NCBI GenBank assembly: GCA_902592445.1
Contig: CACJEN010000001.1
Span: 62,001 to 126,000, forward strand
Direction: 5' to 3'
DNA length: 64,000 nucleotides
From: an uncultured Pelagibacteraceae bacterium
GTDB lineage: Bacteria > Pseudomonadota > Alphaproteobacteria > Pelagibacterales > Pelagibacteraceae
The notes under the pieces are model-generated. The model did no database searches. It was not told where the DNA came from and saw only the letters and a list, made by a program, of their open reading frames with translations. The translations under genes and the position numbers were made by a program. This document shows positions 39,948 through 48,334 of this stretch, in pieces. The stretch's first letter is position 1; each line of letters starts with the position of its first letter.

Positions 39948-40788
39948 TTAAATTAATCTCTTCCATGATAATTTTGTGCTTATTTTGAGTATAACCTGTT
40001 TCTCGATTAGTCATTAAGCTCAGCTTAATCATATCCAATAAAGATATTAAAGTTTGTATAATTTTACCAAAATTATTTACAAATATTTTCCCAGAATTTT
40101 TATACTCTTCAAAATTACTTTTTTTTTTAATTTGAAATCCTATTTCTCTATACACTCTTCTTGCGACACAAATTGAAAATCTTAAACGAAAAGGGATATC
40201 TTTTATATAATAAAAACAACTTCTGTAAAAAGTTTCAGCAAGTTCTAAAGTATCTTTGATCTCTTTGATATCAGACTTTATATAATATCTATTAAGATTT
40301 TTATCTTCAATCACATCTCTAGATATATTTGTTAATTGCATAGCTATCCCTAAATCGATTGCGGCTTTAAAGGCACTCTCTTTTTTAACATTAAGAATTT
40401 TTGCCATCATTAATCCAACAGTTCCAGCAACTCTATATGAATATATCAATAATTCTTTTTCAGACTTCAATTCTACTTTTTCCTCTAAATCACTTTCAAC
40501 ACCATCAAATAAATCATAAATAATATTTGTAGAAATATTTGTATCAGCAACTAATTTCCACATTTTTTCAATTATTGGATTTGAGAAATTTTTTGATTTA
40601 AAGTCATTTTTAAATTCTTTGAATTTTAATTTCTTAGTTTCTAATTCTCCAGTTTCATCTGCAATATTATCTAAGTATCGACAAAAAGTGTATAAATCAG
40701 AGCACTTTTGATAAGTCTCTTTATTTAGAAAAAACCCTGCCCAACTAAATGATTTTGCATAAATCGATAAATAGTTTTGATTATTCAT
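39934..40788 (-). CDS. crtB: Phytoene synthase
   Basis: A 284-residue head-to-head prenyl synthase. The two Asp-rich motifs are R-Y-L-D-N-I-A-D-E near residue 38 and N-I-S-R-D-V-I-E-D near residue 154, both intact. It condenses two GGPP to phytoene. No GGPP synthase (crtE) is in the window, so its substrate must come from a gene elsewhere or from another prenyltransferase. One-base overlap with crtI. Confidence 0.94.
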   Translation of the reverse strand: MNNQNYLSIYAKSFSWAGFFLNKETYQKCSDLYTFCRYLDNIADETGELETKKLKFKEFKNDFKSKNFSNPIIEKMWKLVADTNISTNIIYDLFDGVESDLEEKVELKSEKELLIYSYRVAGTVGLMMAKILNVKKESAFKAAIDLGIAMQLTNISRDVIEDKNLNRYYIKSDIKEIKDTLELAETFYRSCFYYIKDIPFRLRFSICVARRVYREIGFQIKKKSNFEEYKNSGKIFVNNFGKIIQTLISLLDMIKLSLMTNRETGYTQNKHKIIMEEINLNERF

Positions 40789-42239
40789 TAGAGTATCTTG
40801 TCTAGTACCTTCGCTGAAGACAAAACTCCTGGTACACCTGCGCCAGGATGCGTCCCTGCACCAACAAAGTATAGACCATCAAATATCTCAGATTTATTAT
40901 GAAATCTGAAATATGCTGACTGAGTAAATTTTGGTTGTATTGAGAAGCCAGAGCCAAATTTTGTATTTAATTCTTTTTCAAAATAATCAGGAGTTAAATA
41001 GAAATCCTCTACAATGTTTTTTCTAAGATCAGGCATTAAGTTTTGCATTTTATCGATAACCAGATTTTTCATTTCCTCACCTTTCTCACTCCAATTAATG
41101 CCAGACTGATTATTAGGTACAGGAACCAAAACATAAAAACAATCATGGCCCTTTGGTGCCATCGCCTCGTCAGTAGCAGTAGGTCTATGTAGGTAATAGC
41201 TTATATCTTTATTCAATATTTTATTATTAAATATGTCATTTAAATGTTCCTCGTATTTTTCTCCAAATTTTATGGTGTGATGCTCAATATTTTCATATTT
41301 CTTTTTTGTACCAAAGTAATACACGAATAAACCCATAGAGTATTGCATACGTTTCATCTTATACTTAAAAAATGTACTTAATTTTTCATTCATTAGACTT
41401 GAATAAACTGCTGGAGGATCTGCATTACAAATAACATTATTTGCATCTAATTCACTTCCATCATCAAGCTTTACAGACTTAATTTTTTTATTCTTTGTAA
41501 TTACTTCTACAACTTCTTTTCCTTTTATAATTTTAATTTTTTCTTCGAGCATAAGTTTTTCTAAACCACTTACTATTTGACCTGTGCCACCCATGGAGTA
41601 GTGAATTCCCCATTTTTTTTCTAAATATAATATCAATCCATAAATTGATGTCGTGGTGAAAGGATTTCCTCCTACCAATAAAGGATGCATGCTCAATAAT
41701 CTTCTCAACTTATCATTTTTAACATAAGAAGATACCAAGCTATACACTGATTTATAGCTTTTTAGTTTAAGCAATGATGGTATTTGTTTAAACATAAATA
41801 AAGGTTTATCAAATGGGACATCTGATAATTCAGTAAATCCTTTATCAAATATTTTTTTTGTAAAATTTACTAAGTTTTTATATCCAATAAAATCTTCTTT
41901 ACTTATTTTCTCAATTTGAACTTTCATTTTCTCATCATCACCTGAGTAATCAAATTCACTACCATCTTCAAAAACAAATCTGTACCAAACATTTAAAGGC
42001 TTTAAATCAATATAGCTTTTTGAAGTCTTGTTAAATAATTCAAAAAGTTCCTCAATTAAATAAGGGGCTGTAATAACAGTTGGACCAGCATCAAACGTAA
42101 ATCCATTTTTTTTAAATACTCGCGCTCTTCCACCCAAATCATTATGCTTTTCAATTAAAGTTACATTATGATTTTTTGCTCTCAATCTTAGCGCTGAAGC
42201 TATACCCCCAAAACCAGATCCAATTACTACTGAATTCAT
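40788..42239 (-). CDS. crtI: Phytoene desaturase
   Basis: A 483-residue FAD-dependent desaturase, normal in length. The Rossmann motif G-S-G-F-G-G-I-A is at residues 7-14, the G-G-R-A motif near residue 41, and the C-terminal FAD signature Y-F-V-G-A-G-T-H-P-G-A-G-V-P-G near residue 460. It converts phytoene to lycopene in four steps. First of the carotenoid genes, starting 49 bp after the ATP synthase b-subunit gene on the same strand; that 49-bp gap has a run of nine T and possibly a weak promoter, but I cannot call one. Confidence 0.95.
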   Translation of the reverse strand: MNSVVIGSGFGGIASALRLRAKNHNVTLIEKHNDLGGRARVFKKNGFTFDAGPTVITAPYLIEELFELFNKTSKSYIDLKPLNVWYRFVFEDGSEFDYSGDDEKMKVQIEKISKEDFIGYKNLVNFTKKIFDKGFTELSDVPFDKPLFMFKQIPSLLKLKSYKSVYSLVSSYVKNDKLRRLLSMHPLLVGGNPFTTTSIYGLILYLEKKWGIHYSMGGTGQIVSGLEKLMLEEKIKIIKGKEVVEVITKNKKIKSVKLDDGSELDANNVICNADPPAVYSSLMNEKLSTFFKYKMKRMQYSMGLFVYYFGTKKKYENIEHHTIKFGEKYEEHLNDIFNNKILNKDISYYLHRPTATDEAMAPKGHDCFYVLVPVPNNQSGINWSEKGEEMKNLVIDKMQNLMPDLRKNIVEDFYLTPDYFEKELNTKFGSGFSIQPKFTQSAYFRFHNKSEIFDGLYFVGAGTHPGAGVPGVLSSAKVLDKIL

Positions 42240-42288
42240 CTTCTAAATTTATCTTATTTTTAAAAAAAAACGAACTTTACAATATCAG

Positions 42289-42783
42289 TTATGAATTAAC
42301 CCTTTTTAACTCTATTTTGGTTTCCTCAAGATTTTTTTCAAATAGTATATCTAACTTTGATTTATCTACTGAGGTTGATATTGTTTTTTTAACTGCTTCG
42401 ATTGCAATCTTTATGGATGTATCTTTGATATCTTTAATTGCAGCATCTTTCATTTGAGAAATTTTTATATTAGCTAAATTTTTCTTTATTTCCGCTGATT
42501 TTGAGAATTTTTCACTCATATCTTTTGTAAGTTTTTCAGCTTCAATGTTTGCTTGGTTAATAATTTTTTTCTTTTCCTGTTCTGCAGAATTTAATTTGCT
42601 TTGGGCATCATCTAACAGTTTTTTTGATTCAGATCTTAATTTTTCACTCTCATCAATTTCGTTTTTAATGTCAACGATCATCTTCGTTAGCAAACTATTC
42701 ACATTTTGAGGAACTTTTAAATAAATTAAGCCTACAAAAAATATTACAAATGAAACAGCTACCCAAAAAGTTGCATCAAACAT
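42289..42783 (-). CDS. atpF: ATP synthase Fo subunit b
   Basis: A 164-residue stalk protein: one N-terminal membrane helix (about residues 5-25) followed by a long charged coiled coil rich in Glu, Lys and Ala. One of the two unequal b-type subunits (b and b') that form a heterodimeric peripheral stalk in alphaproteobacteria. Of the pair, this is the one without an N-terminal presequence. It links Fo to F1; the F1 genes are not in the window. Overlaps the b' gene by 8 bp. Confidence 0.92.
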   Translation of the reverse strand: MFDATFWVAVSFVIFFVGLIYLKVPQNVNSLLTKMIVDIKNEIDESEKLRSESKKLLDDAQSKLNSAEQEKKKIINQANIEAEKLTKDMSEKFSKSAEIKKNLANIKISQMKDAAIKDIKDTSIKIAIEAVKKTISTSVDKSKLDILFEKNLEETKIELKRVNS

Positions 42784-43363
42784 TTTTTCTATTCTCCTTA
42801 GAATTATTTGTTAGGTCATTTACAATTGATGAAATGTTTTCTTTGTTGATCTCTTCTCCAATGAGTTGTTTTATCAAACCTGAAGAAGTTTCTGTGGCTA
42901 TTTTTTTTATATTTTCTGCCGAACTTTTATTTAAATTTTGAATTTCTTTTTCGGCAATTTCTATTTCTTCCTCTAAATTCTTCTCTAATTCAGATCTTTT
43001 TTTATCTATATCATCTAGTACTTTTTGACGAGCCTCATTAAACAAATTTTTTGCCTCTAGTTTGCTATTTAAAATAATTTTATCAAATTCTTTTATTTTA
43101 TCTTCACTTTCCTCTCTTTGTTTTTCAGCAATCTCTATATTCTCCAAAATTTGTGACCTTCTACTTTCTAAATTATCACTTATTTTTGGCAGTATTACCT
43201 TCGACAAAATAATATACAAAGCACCAAACGTTGTGACTAACCAAACAATTTGAGATATCCAAAACTCTGGATTTAATTGTGGCATACCTCCATTTTCAGC
43301 ACTTTGTACTTTAGTAATTAGTACAAAGCTAAAAAGAAATTTAAAAATTATTTTTTTTAGCAT
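42776..43363 (-). CDS. atpF': ATP synthase Fo subunit b' (b-prime)
   Basis: A 195-residue stalk subunit. It begins with a signal-like hydrophobic stretch ending near V-Q-S-A (residue 21), then the typical b' opening M-P-Q-L-N-P-E-F-W near residue 28, a membrane helix, and the L-P-K-I-S-D turn into a coiled coil. Presequence-bearing b' subunits are known in photosynthetic bacteria and alphaproteobacteria. It pairs with atpF. Confidence 0.92.
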   Translation of the reverse strand: MLKKIIFKFLFSFVLITKVQSAENGGMPQLNPEFWISQIVWLVTTFGALYIILSKVILPKISDNLESRRSQILENIEIAEKQREESEDKIKEFDKIILNSKLEAKNLFNEARQKVLDDIDKKRSELEKNLEEEIEIAEKEIQNLNKSSAENIKKIATETSSGLIKQLIGEEINKENISSIVNDLTNNSKENRKNV

Positions 43364-43366
43364 TAA

Positions 43367-43594
43367 TTAAAATGCGAATAAAATAATCAGTGCAACTACT
43401 AGACCAAATAATCCAGTTGCTTCGGCTAATGCGAAACCTAAAAGCAAATTTGGAAATTGCTTTTGAGCCGCAGATGGATTTCTCATCGCGCCTGATAGGT
43501 AGTTTCCAAAAATTATTCCTATTCCTACTCCAGCGCCCGCAAGAGCTATTGCTGCAAGTCCTGCTCCAATCATTTTTGCTGCTTCTAATTCCAT
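43367..43594 (-). CDS. atpE: ATP synthase Fo subunit c
   Basis: A 75-residue proteolipid of two helices joined by the polar loop R-N-P (residues 38-40). The proton-carrying carboxylate is Glu58 in L-A-E-A-T-G. The next residue is Ala, not Ser or Thr, and the Gln of sodium-type rings is absent from helix 1, so this ring most likely uses protons. The first helix is the usual Gly/Ala-rich packing face (A-G-A-G-V-G-I-G). Preceded by the strongest Shine-Dalgarno in the region, fitting a subunit needed in many copies. Confidence 0.97.
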   Translation of the reverse strand: MELEAAKMIGAGLAAIALAGAGVGIGIIFGNYLSGAMRNPSAAQKQFPNLLLGFALAEATGLFGLVVALIILFAF

Positions 43595-43597
43595 TAT

Positions 43598-43606
43598 ATC
43601 CTCCTT
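43598..43606 (-). promoter_or_regulatory. Strong ribosome-binding site of atpE
   Basis: AAGGAGGAT on the minus strand, with its GGAGG ending 5 nt before the atpE start codon. Most genes in this window have weak or no Shine-Dalgarno, so a near-perfect one here probably raises c-subunit synthesis over its operon neighbours, as is known for atpE in other bacteria. Confidence 0.75.
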
Positions 43607-43614
43607 GTAAGTTG

Positions 43615-44349
43615 TTAATGGTGTAAATTTAATGCATCATTTAAATATATGCACGTTAATATTGCAAAAACATAAGCTTGAAGAAAAGCAACTAGTATCT
43701 CCAAACCTGTTAGCGCAACTGAAAAACTTAATGGTAGCCATCCTCCTACTATTCCAAGACTAACAACAAATCCTCCAAATACTTTCATCATGGTATGACC
43801 AGCCATCATATTTGCAAATAATCTTACTGACAAACTAATCGGCCTACTTAGATAAGAAATAATTTCTATTACAACAATTAATGGTAAGAGAACCATTGGA
43901 ACTCCACTTGGCACAAATAATTTTAAGTAACCAAGGCCGTGTTTAATAAATCCAATAATTGTAACTCCAATAAATATAAAAGCTGCAAGCACAAAAGTAA
44001 CAATTATGTGACTTGTAACCGTAAATGAATAAGGGATCATCCCAAACATATTGCAAAAGAGGACGAACATAAAAAGTGAAAATATAAATGAGAAATATGG
44101 TTTTGCTTTTGTTCCAGCTGTGTCACTGATCATTTTTGATACAAATGAATAACTTAATTCGGCAAGCAATTGCAATTTATCTGGTATTAGTGATTTTTTT
44201 TTTGCTCCTAAGTTTAAAACAATCAAAATAGCTATTGTACTAATAACCATAAATAAACTTGCGTTAGTAAATGAAATATCAACGTTACCTAATTTTATTT
44301 CTGGACCAATCCGGTAAACATTGAATTGGTTCATTGGGTTTGCTGCCAT
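43615..44349 (-). CDS. atpB: ATP synthase Fo subunit a
   Basis: A 244-residue membrane subunit forming the proton half-channels next to the c ring. The essential Arg lies in S-L-S-V-R-L-F-A-N-M-M-A-G-H near residue 175, and the final helices hold F-L-Q-A-Y-V-F-A near 225. N-Q-F at residues 7-9 matches the start of the alphaproteobacterial subunit. 20 bp before atpE and 7 bp after atpI. Confidence 0.97.
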   Translation of the reverse strand: MAANPMNQFNVYRIGPEIKLGNVDISFTNASLFMVISTIAILIVLNLGAKKKSLIPDKLQLLAELSYSFVSKMISDTAGTKAKPYFSFIFSLFMFVLFCNMFGMIPYSFTVTSHIIVTFVLAAFIFIGVTIIGFIKHGLGYLKLFVPSGVPMVLLPLIVVIEIISYLSRPISLSVRLFANMMAGHTMMKVFGGFVVSLGIVGGWLPLSFSVALTGLEILVAFLQAYVFAILTCIYLNDALNLHH

Positions 44350-44356
44350 CTGTAAT

Positions 44357-44632
44357 CTATTTTTGCATTTTTTTTGCGGTTTTAACCACGTTCATAATTC
44401 CAGCAGCCACCCCTACAAAAAAAAATATTAAAATTAACCATGGCTTAGTACCAAACCAATTGTCTAAAATAAACCCAATAATTGTCCCAACAGCTACTGC
44501 AGACACCAATTCTGTGCTCATTTTGAACGCTGTTCCCATGTTAGAGCTAGATTTTGGATTTTTTTGATCCTTGTGAACTTCTGCTTTATTTTTTGCAATT
44601 TTTAAGCGAGATTTGAATTCATCATCTGACAT
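44357..44632 (-). CDS. atpI: ATP synthase-associated protein AtpI/AtpZ
   Basis: A 91-residue protein with a charged N-terminal third (Lys- and Glu-rich, about residues 1-30) and two membrane helices (about 37-57 and 62-82) separated by a short turn W-F-G-T-K-P. Heading the Fo genes, it fits AtpI/AtpZ (Pfam ATPase_gene1), thought to help c-ring assembly or magnesium handling. Starts 5 bp after smc. Confidence 0.88.
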   Translation of the reverse strand: MSDDEFKSRLKIAKNKAEVHKDQKNPKSSSNMGTAFKMSTELVSAVAVGTIIGFILDNWFGTKPWLILIFFFVGVAAGIMNVVKTAKKMQK

Positions 44633-44637
44633 TTCTC

Positions 44638-47211
44638 TTAAGCAACCATGCTCTCAGCTTTTTGAAGATCAACAGCAACAAGTTGGCTTATTCCTTTTTC
44701 TGGCATTGTAACTCCGTAAAGTCTGTCCATCTTTGACATTGTTAAAGCATGGTGGGTAACAATTATAAATCTTGTAGATGTTATTTTAGTTAATTCAGTT
44801 AACAAATTACAAAATCTTGTAACGTTAGCATCATCAAGAGGCGCATCAACTTCATCCAATACACATATTGGTGAGGGGTTCGTTAAGAATACTGCAAAAA
44901 TTAAAGACAGGGCTGTTAAAGCTTGTTCTCCTCCTGATAACAAAGTAATTGATTGAAGTCTTTTGCCAGGTGGACTAACTAACATTTCAAGTCCAGCATC
45001 TAATGGATCATCAGAGTCAACAAGTTCAAGTTTTGCATTTCCACCATTAAATAATTTAGTATAAACTTCATTAAACTTTCTATTAACTTTCTCAAAAGCC
45101 TCAAGCAATCTTTCTCTTCCTTTTTGATTAAGCTCAGAAATACTTTCTTTTAGTTTAATAATTGCGGTTACAAGATCTTGTCTGTCTTTTTCCATTTTTT
45201 TAATTTCTACTTCATATTTTGAAGTTTCTTCGTCAGCTCTTAAATTTACTGATCCTAATTTTTCCCTTTGTCTTTTTTTCTCATCAAGCAACTCTTCTTG
45301 TGTAACCACATCAGGAAATTCAACTTCTTTTTCTAAATTTGAAAATTCTAACAATTTTTCTTCACTTAGATTTAATTCTGCACTTACTCTTTCTAGCAAA
45401 TCACTTCTTCTCTTACTCAAACCATCTATAGTAGCACCCGAACTAGCTTTTCTCTCTCTGATCTCAATAGAATTTTCTTTTGTATCTTTTAATTCATTAC
45501 TTAATTTTAATATTTTATCATCTATCTCTACAATGATAGTCTCATTTTCATTTTGTTCCTTCTCTGAAATTCTTAAACTTTCAGAAATTTGTCCTTTTTT
45601 TTCTGCTTGCAGTTGGGGCTGTTTTTCAAGATCATTCAATTTTAATATTTGTTTATTTTTTCTATCATTTAACTCCCTCACCTTTTTTTCAGAATTAGTT
45701 AATAGATTTTTCCAACTTTCAATTTCTAGATCTATCTTTTGAATTCTTTCATTTCTTTTGACAGACTCTTTTTTAATATTTTGGTTATTGCTATAAATAT
45801 CAGCGTATTTTTCTTGAAGTTTTTTAATTATTTCATTTGTCTCGTTCAATACAGTGATTTTATCACCTTCCTTTGCATCTTTAATTTTTATATTTAAATA
45901 AGATAAGTTTTCCTTGCATTCATCCAAAACTTTTAAGGCAGCTGAATTATTTTGTTCATTTATTAAATTTTTTGCAACTATTATCTGATCAATAATTTTG
46001 TTTATTTGTTCAATATTCTTCTCTAAAATTTTTGAACTAAATGTATCTAAAATTCTATCTACTTTATCTTGTTCTCTTTTCAAATTTTCTTTTGCAACAT
46101 CTAGATCTTGATTGGATAATTTTTCAGTTTCGTAATATTTAGAATCTATTTCTATTAACTCGCCTTTTTCCTCTTTAAGTCTTTTTTCATTTGAGTTTGC
46201 ATCAATTACAATACTTTTTTCCCTATCAATATCTTCATCAATCATTCTTAGTGAATTTTTTATAGACTTAATCTCCTCTTCAATTCTCTCATTTTCTTCA
46301 TCAAGACTTTTTAATTCTAGATTAAGTCTCTGAATTTTAGATAGATTTTCAATGTTTCTCTCTCTAATTGGTGTTACCTTGTTAGTTTCATCTGTAATTC
46401 TTTTTTCCAAATTCTCTAATTGTGAATTAAACTCTTTAACTTGATCTTCCGCCTCAGTATTTATCTCATTTTCTAGTTTTATTTCATGATCAATATCTTT
46501 AAGTTTTAAATAATATAGACCTGCTTCAACTTTTTTAATTTCCTCAGATACTGATTTATATTTTGCAGCCTCTTCTGCTTGCTTTTGCAAATTTGCAAGT
46601 TGTCTTTCTTGCTGTCTTCTCAATTCGTCTGCTCTTTTCAAGTTATTCTCTGCTGCACTTAATCTAAGTTCTGCCTCGTGCCTTCTAACGTGTAAACCTG
46701 CAATTCCTGCTGCTTCCTCTAGTATTGCTCTTCTGTCAGCAGGTTTTGCTGTAACCAAAGCTCCAATTCTACCTTGGCTAATTAAAGATGGTGAATGTGC
46801 TCCAGTAGATAAATCTGCAAAAAACATTTGCGCATCTTTTGCTCTAACTTCCTTATTATTAATATAAAATTTCGATCCTTTATCTTTTTCAATTTTTCTT
46901 CTGATTTCTATTTCGTCAAGCTCGTTGTATTGTATTGGTCCGTCTTTATTTTCATTACTTAAAGCAATAGATACTTCTGCAATATTTTTTGACGGTTTAT
47001 TTGATGTTCCAGAGAATATGACATCTTCCATCCCAGAGCCTCTCATACTTTTTGCTGATGTTTCTCCCATACACCATCTTAAAGACTCAACAATATTTGA
47101 TTTCCCACAACCATTTGGACCAACAATACCGGTCAAACCCTCTTCAATAAGAAAGTTGGTTTTTTCTGCGAATGATTTAAATCCAGTAAGCTGGATTTTT
47201 TTAAATTCCAT
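44638..47211 (-). CDS. smc: SMC chromosome-segregation ATPase, apparently without hinge
   Basis: An 857-residue SMC, far below the 1150-1190 of most bacterial SMCs. The N-terminal head has F-K-S-F and Walker A G-P-N-G-C-G-K-S at residues 31-38 and L-I-S-Q-G-R-I near residue 143; the C-terminal head has L-L-S-G-G-E-Q near 763 and Walker B C-V-L-D-E-V-D-A-P near 789. Between about 170 and 690 the sequence is continuous Glu/Lys/Leu/Ile coiled coil. I see no globular, Gly-rich hinge and no Rad50-type C-x-x-C hook, so how it dimerises is unclear. It condenses and segregates chromosomes, normally with ScpA and ScpB, which are not in the window. Its context, between dsbA and atpI with gaps of 8 and 5 bp, suggests co-transcription. 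Confidence 0.93.
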   Translation of the reverse strand: MEFKKIQLTGFKSFAEKTNFLIEEGLTGIVGPNGCGKSNIVESLRWCMGETSAKSMRGSGMEDVIFSGTSNKPSKNIAEVSIALSNENKDGPIQYNELDEIEIRRKIEKDKGSKFYINNKEVRAKDAQMFFADLSTGAHSPSLISQGRIGALVTAKPADRRAILEEAAGIAGLHVRRHEAELRLSAAENNLKRADELRRQQERQLANLQKQAEEAAKYKSVSEEIKKVEAGLYYLKLKDIDHEIKLENEINTEAEDQVKEFNSQLENLEKRITDETNKVTPIRERNIENLSKIQRLNLELKSLDEENERIEEEIKSIKNSLRMIDEDIDREKSIVIDANSNEKRLKEEKGELIEIDSKYYETEKLSNQDLDVAKENLKREQDKVDRILDTFSSKILEKNIEQINKIIDQIIVAKNLINEQNNSAALKVLDECKENLSYLNIKIKDAKEGDKITVLNETNEIIKKLQEKYADIYSNNQNIKKESVKRNERIQKIDLEIESWKNLLTNSEKKVRELNDRKNKQILKLNDLEKQPQLQAEKKGQISESLRISEKEQNENETIIVEIDDKILKLSNELKDTKENSIEIRERKASSGATIDGLSKRRSDLLERVSAELNLSEEKLLEFSNLEKEVEFPDVVTQEELLDEKKRQREKLGSVNLRADEETSKYEVEIKKMEKDRQDLVTAIIKLKESISELNQKGRERLLEAFEKVNRKFNEVYTKLFNGGNAKLELVDSDDPLDAGLEMLVSPPGKRLQSITLLSGGEQALTALSLIFAVFLTNPSPICVLDEVDAPLDDANVTRFCNLLTELTKITSTRFIIVTHHALTMSKMDRLYGVTMPEKGISQLVAVDLQKAESMVA

Positions 47212-47219
47212 TCACTAAC

Positions 47220-47855
47220 TTATATCAGTTTTTTTATGAATTTTTTTAATTTTTCAATAAAACTTTCACTTGGTTCAAAAGAAATTTTTTCTATGTATTT
47301 TTTTAATTTTTTATAGTCTGTTGGATTATCAAACTTTTTTCCATTAATTATTAGAGTAGGGGTTGCTTTTACTTCATATTTTTTTACACCATTGATTCGG
47401 TCTTCGAGTATATGATCTTCTACAGATTTATCAGCTAAACAACTTTCAATATCTATTTCGAAACTAGAGTTTTCTATAAGTTCTTTAATGTTTTTATTTG
47501 CATTATCAATTGAACCATCTCTTAACCATTCACCTTGCTTCTCATAGAGATAGTGCAATACCTCAGAATTGCCGTCGTTTTTACAATGAGCAATTTTTGC
47601 TGCATTTAACGCCGCATTGTCTAAAGGAAAGTTTTTATATTCAATTGAGACAAAACCTTTATCAATAAATTCTTTCTTTAATTCTGGATAAATTTTCTTA
47701 TGGAAGTTTGCACAAAAACCGCAAGTTAAAGATTCAAATACTACTAACTTGACCTTTGCATCAACATTTCCATCAATTATTGGTTTCACAGCAGAACTTG
47801 AGATATTTGGGAGTAATAAGAAGGATAGTAAAAAAGTTAATAAAATTTTTTTCAT
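47220..47855 (-). CDS. DsbA-family periplasmic thiol oxidoreductase
   Basis: A 211-residue exported thioredoxin-fold protein. A signal peptide (residues 1-21, ending S-S-S-A) precedes the active site C-G-F-C at residues 45-48, then a helical insert, and the cis-Pro loop K-A-T-P-T-L-I-I near residue 163. The motif and layout fit the DsbA/DsbG-like group (thioredoxin_4). It may catalyse or isomerise disulfides in exported proteins. The 4-bp ATGA overlap with the DUF721 gene points to coupling. Confidence 0.88.
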   Translation of the reverse strand: MKKILLTFLLSFLLLPNISSSAVKPIIDGNVDAKVKLVVFESLTCGFCANFHKKIYPELKKEFIDKGFVSIEYKNFPLDNAALNAAKIAHCKNDGNSEVLHYLYEKQGEWLRDGSIDNANKNIKELIENSSFEIDIESCLADKSVEDHILEDRINGVKKYEVKATPTLIINGKKFDNPTDYKKLKKYIEKISFEPSESFIEKLKKFIKKLI

Positions 47856-48334
47856 TTTTTTTTGTATAAATTGCTTAACTCTATTAAAGAGTTTCTAACT
47901 TTTTCATTTTTAATATTACTTATGTCCTTTATGTGTTTGTTTTTTGTCGCATTATCAGCGCCTTTTTTGAGCTTTTTTTCCAAAAAACCGTCAAATGTAT
48001 TTAGTTTAATAGTTTGAACAACTTCATATCCGAAGAATGCATTCATTTTTTTTATAATTTCATTTTTAGAATATTCTAAGTTCACTTCAGATCCCCTTTT
48101 AACCATTATAGTCAAACAACTATTTTTTACCTTATTAGATCCTTTAAATGATTTTGGATAACATTCTTTGAATAATTCTTTGCCAACTATATATTTCCAA
48201 TTATCAAGAGTTTTATTATAAACATCCCCTTTTTTATTAAGTATTCTTTTTGCCTCTTTGGGCAATGTATCCTTAAAAGATCTTAAACCTTGAATGGATT
48301 TATATCTCTGCTTAGTATTGTATTTAATATTCAT
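47852..48334 (-). CDS. DUF721 protein, DciA-like
   Basis: A 160-residue basic protein. I choose the ATG at 48334, giving M-N-I-K-Y-N-T-K; an ATG four codons earlier is possible. The N-terminal half has the DUF721 pattern, with W-K-Y-I-V-G (near residue 46) and a later L-T-I-M-V-K-R-G-S-E strand near 75. DUF721 includes DciA, the replicative-helicase loader in bacteria without DnaC, and this is the likely role, but it is inferred from family only. Its start codon abuts that of mutY in a CATATG. Confidence 0.7.
   Translation of the reverse strand: MNIKYNTKQRYKSIQGLRSFKDTLPKEAKRILNKKGDVYNKTLDNWKYIVGKELFKECYPKSFKGSNKVKNSCLTIMVKRGSEVNLEYSKNEIIKKMNAFFGYEVVQTIKLNTFDGFLEKKLKKGADNATKNKHIKDISNIKNEKVRNSLIELSNLYKKK

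Noticed and set aside
42240..42288. Candidate promoter before crtI (TTGTAA and TAAGAT)
   Set aside because: Spacer is about 20 bp and includes a T9 run; in DNA this AT-rich the match is not better than chance.
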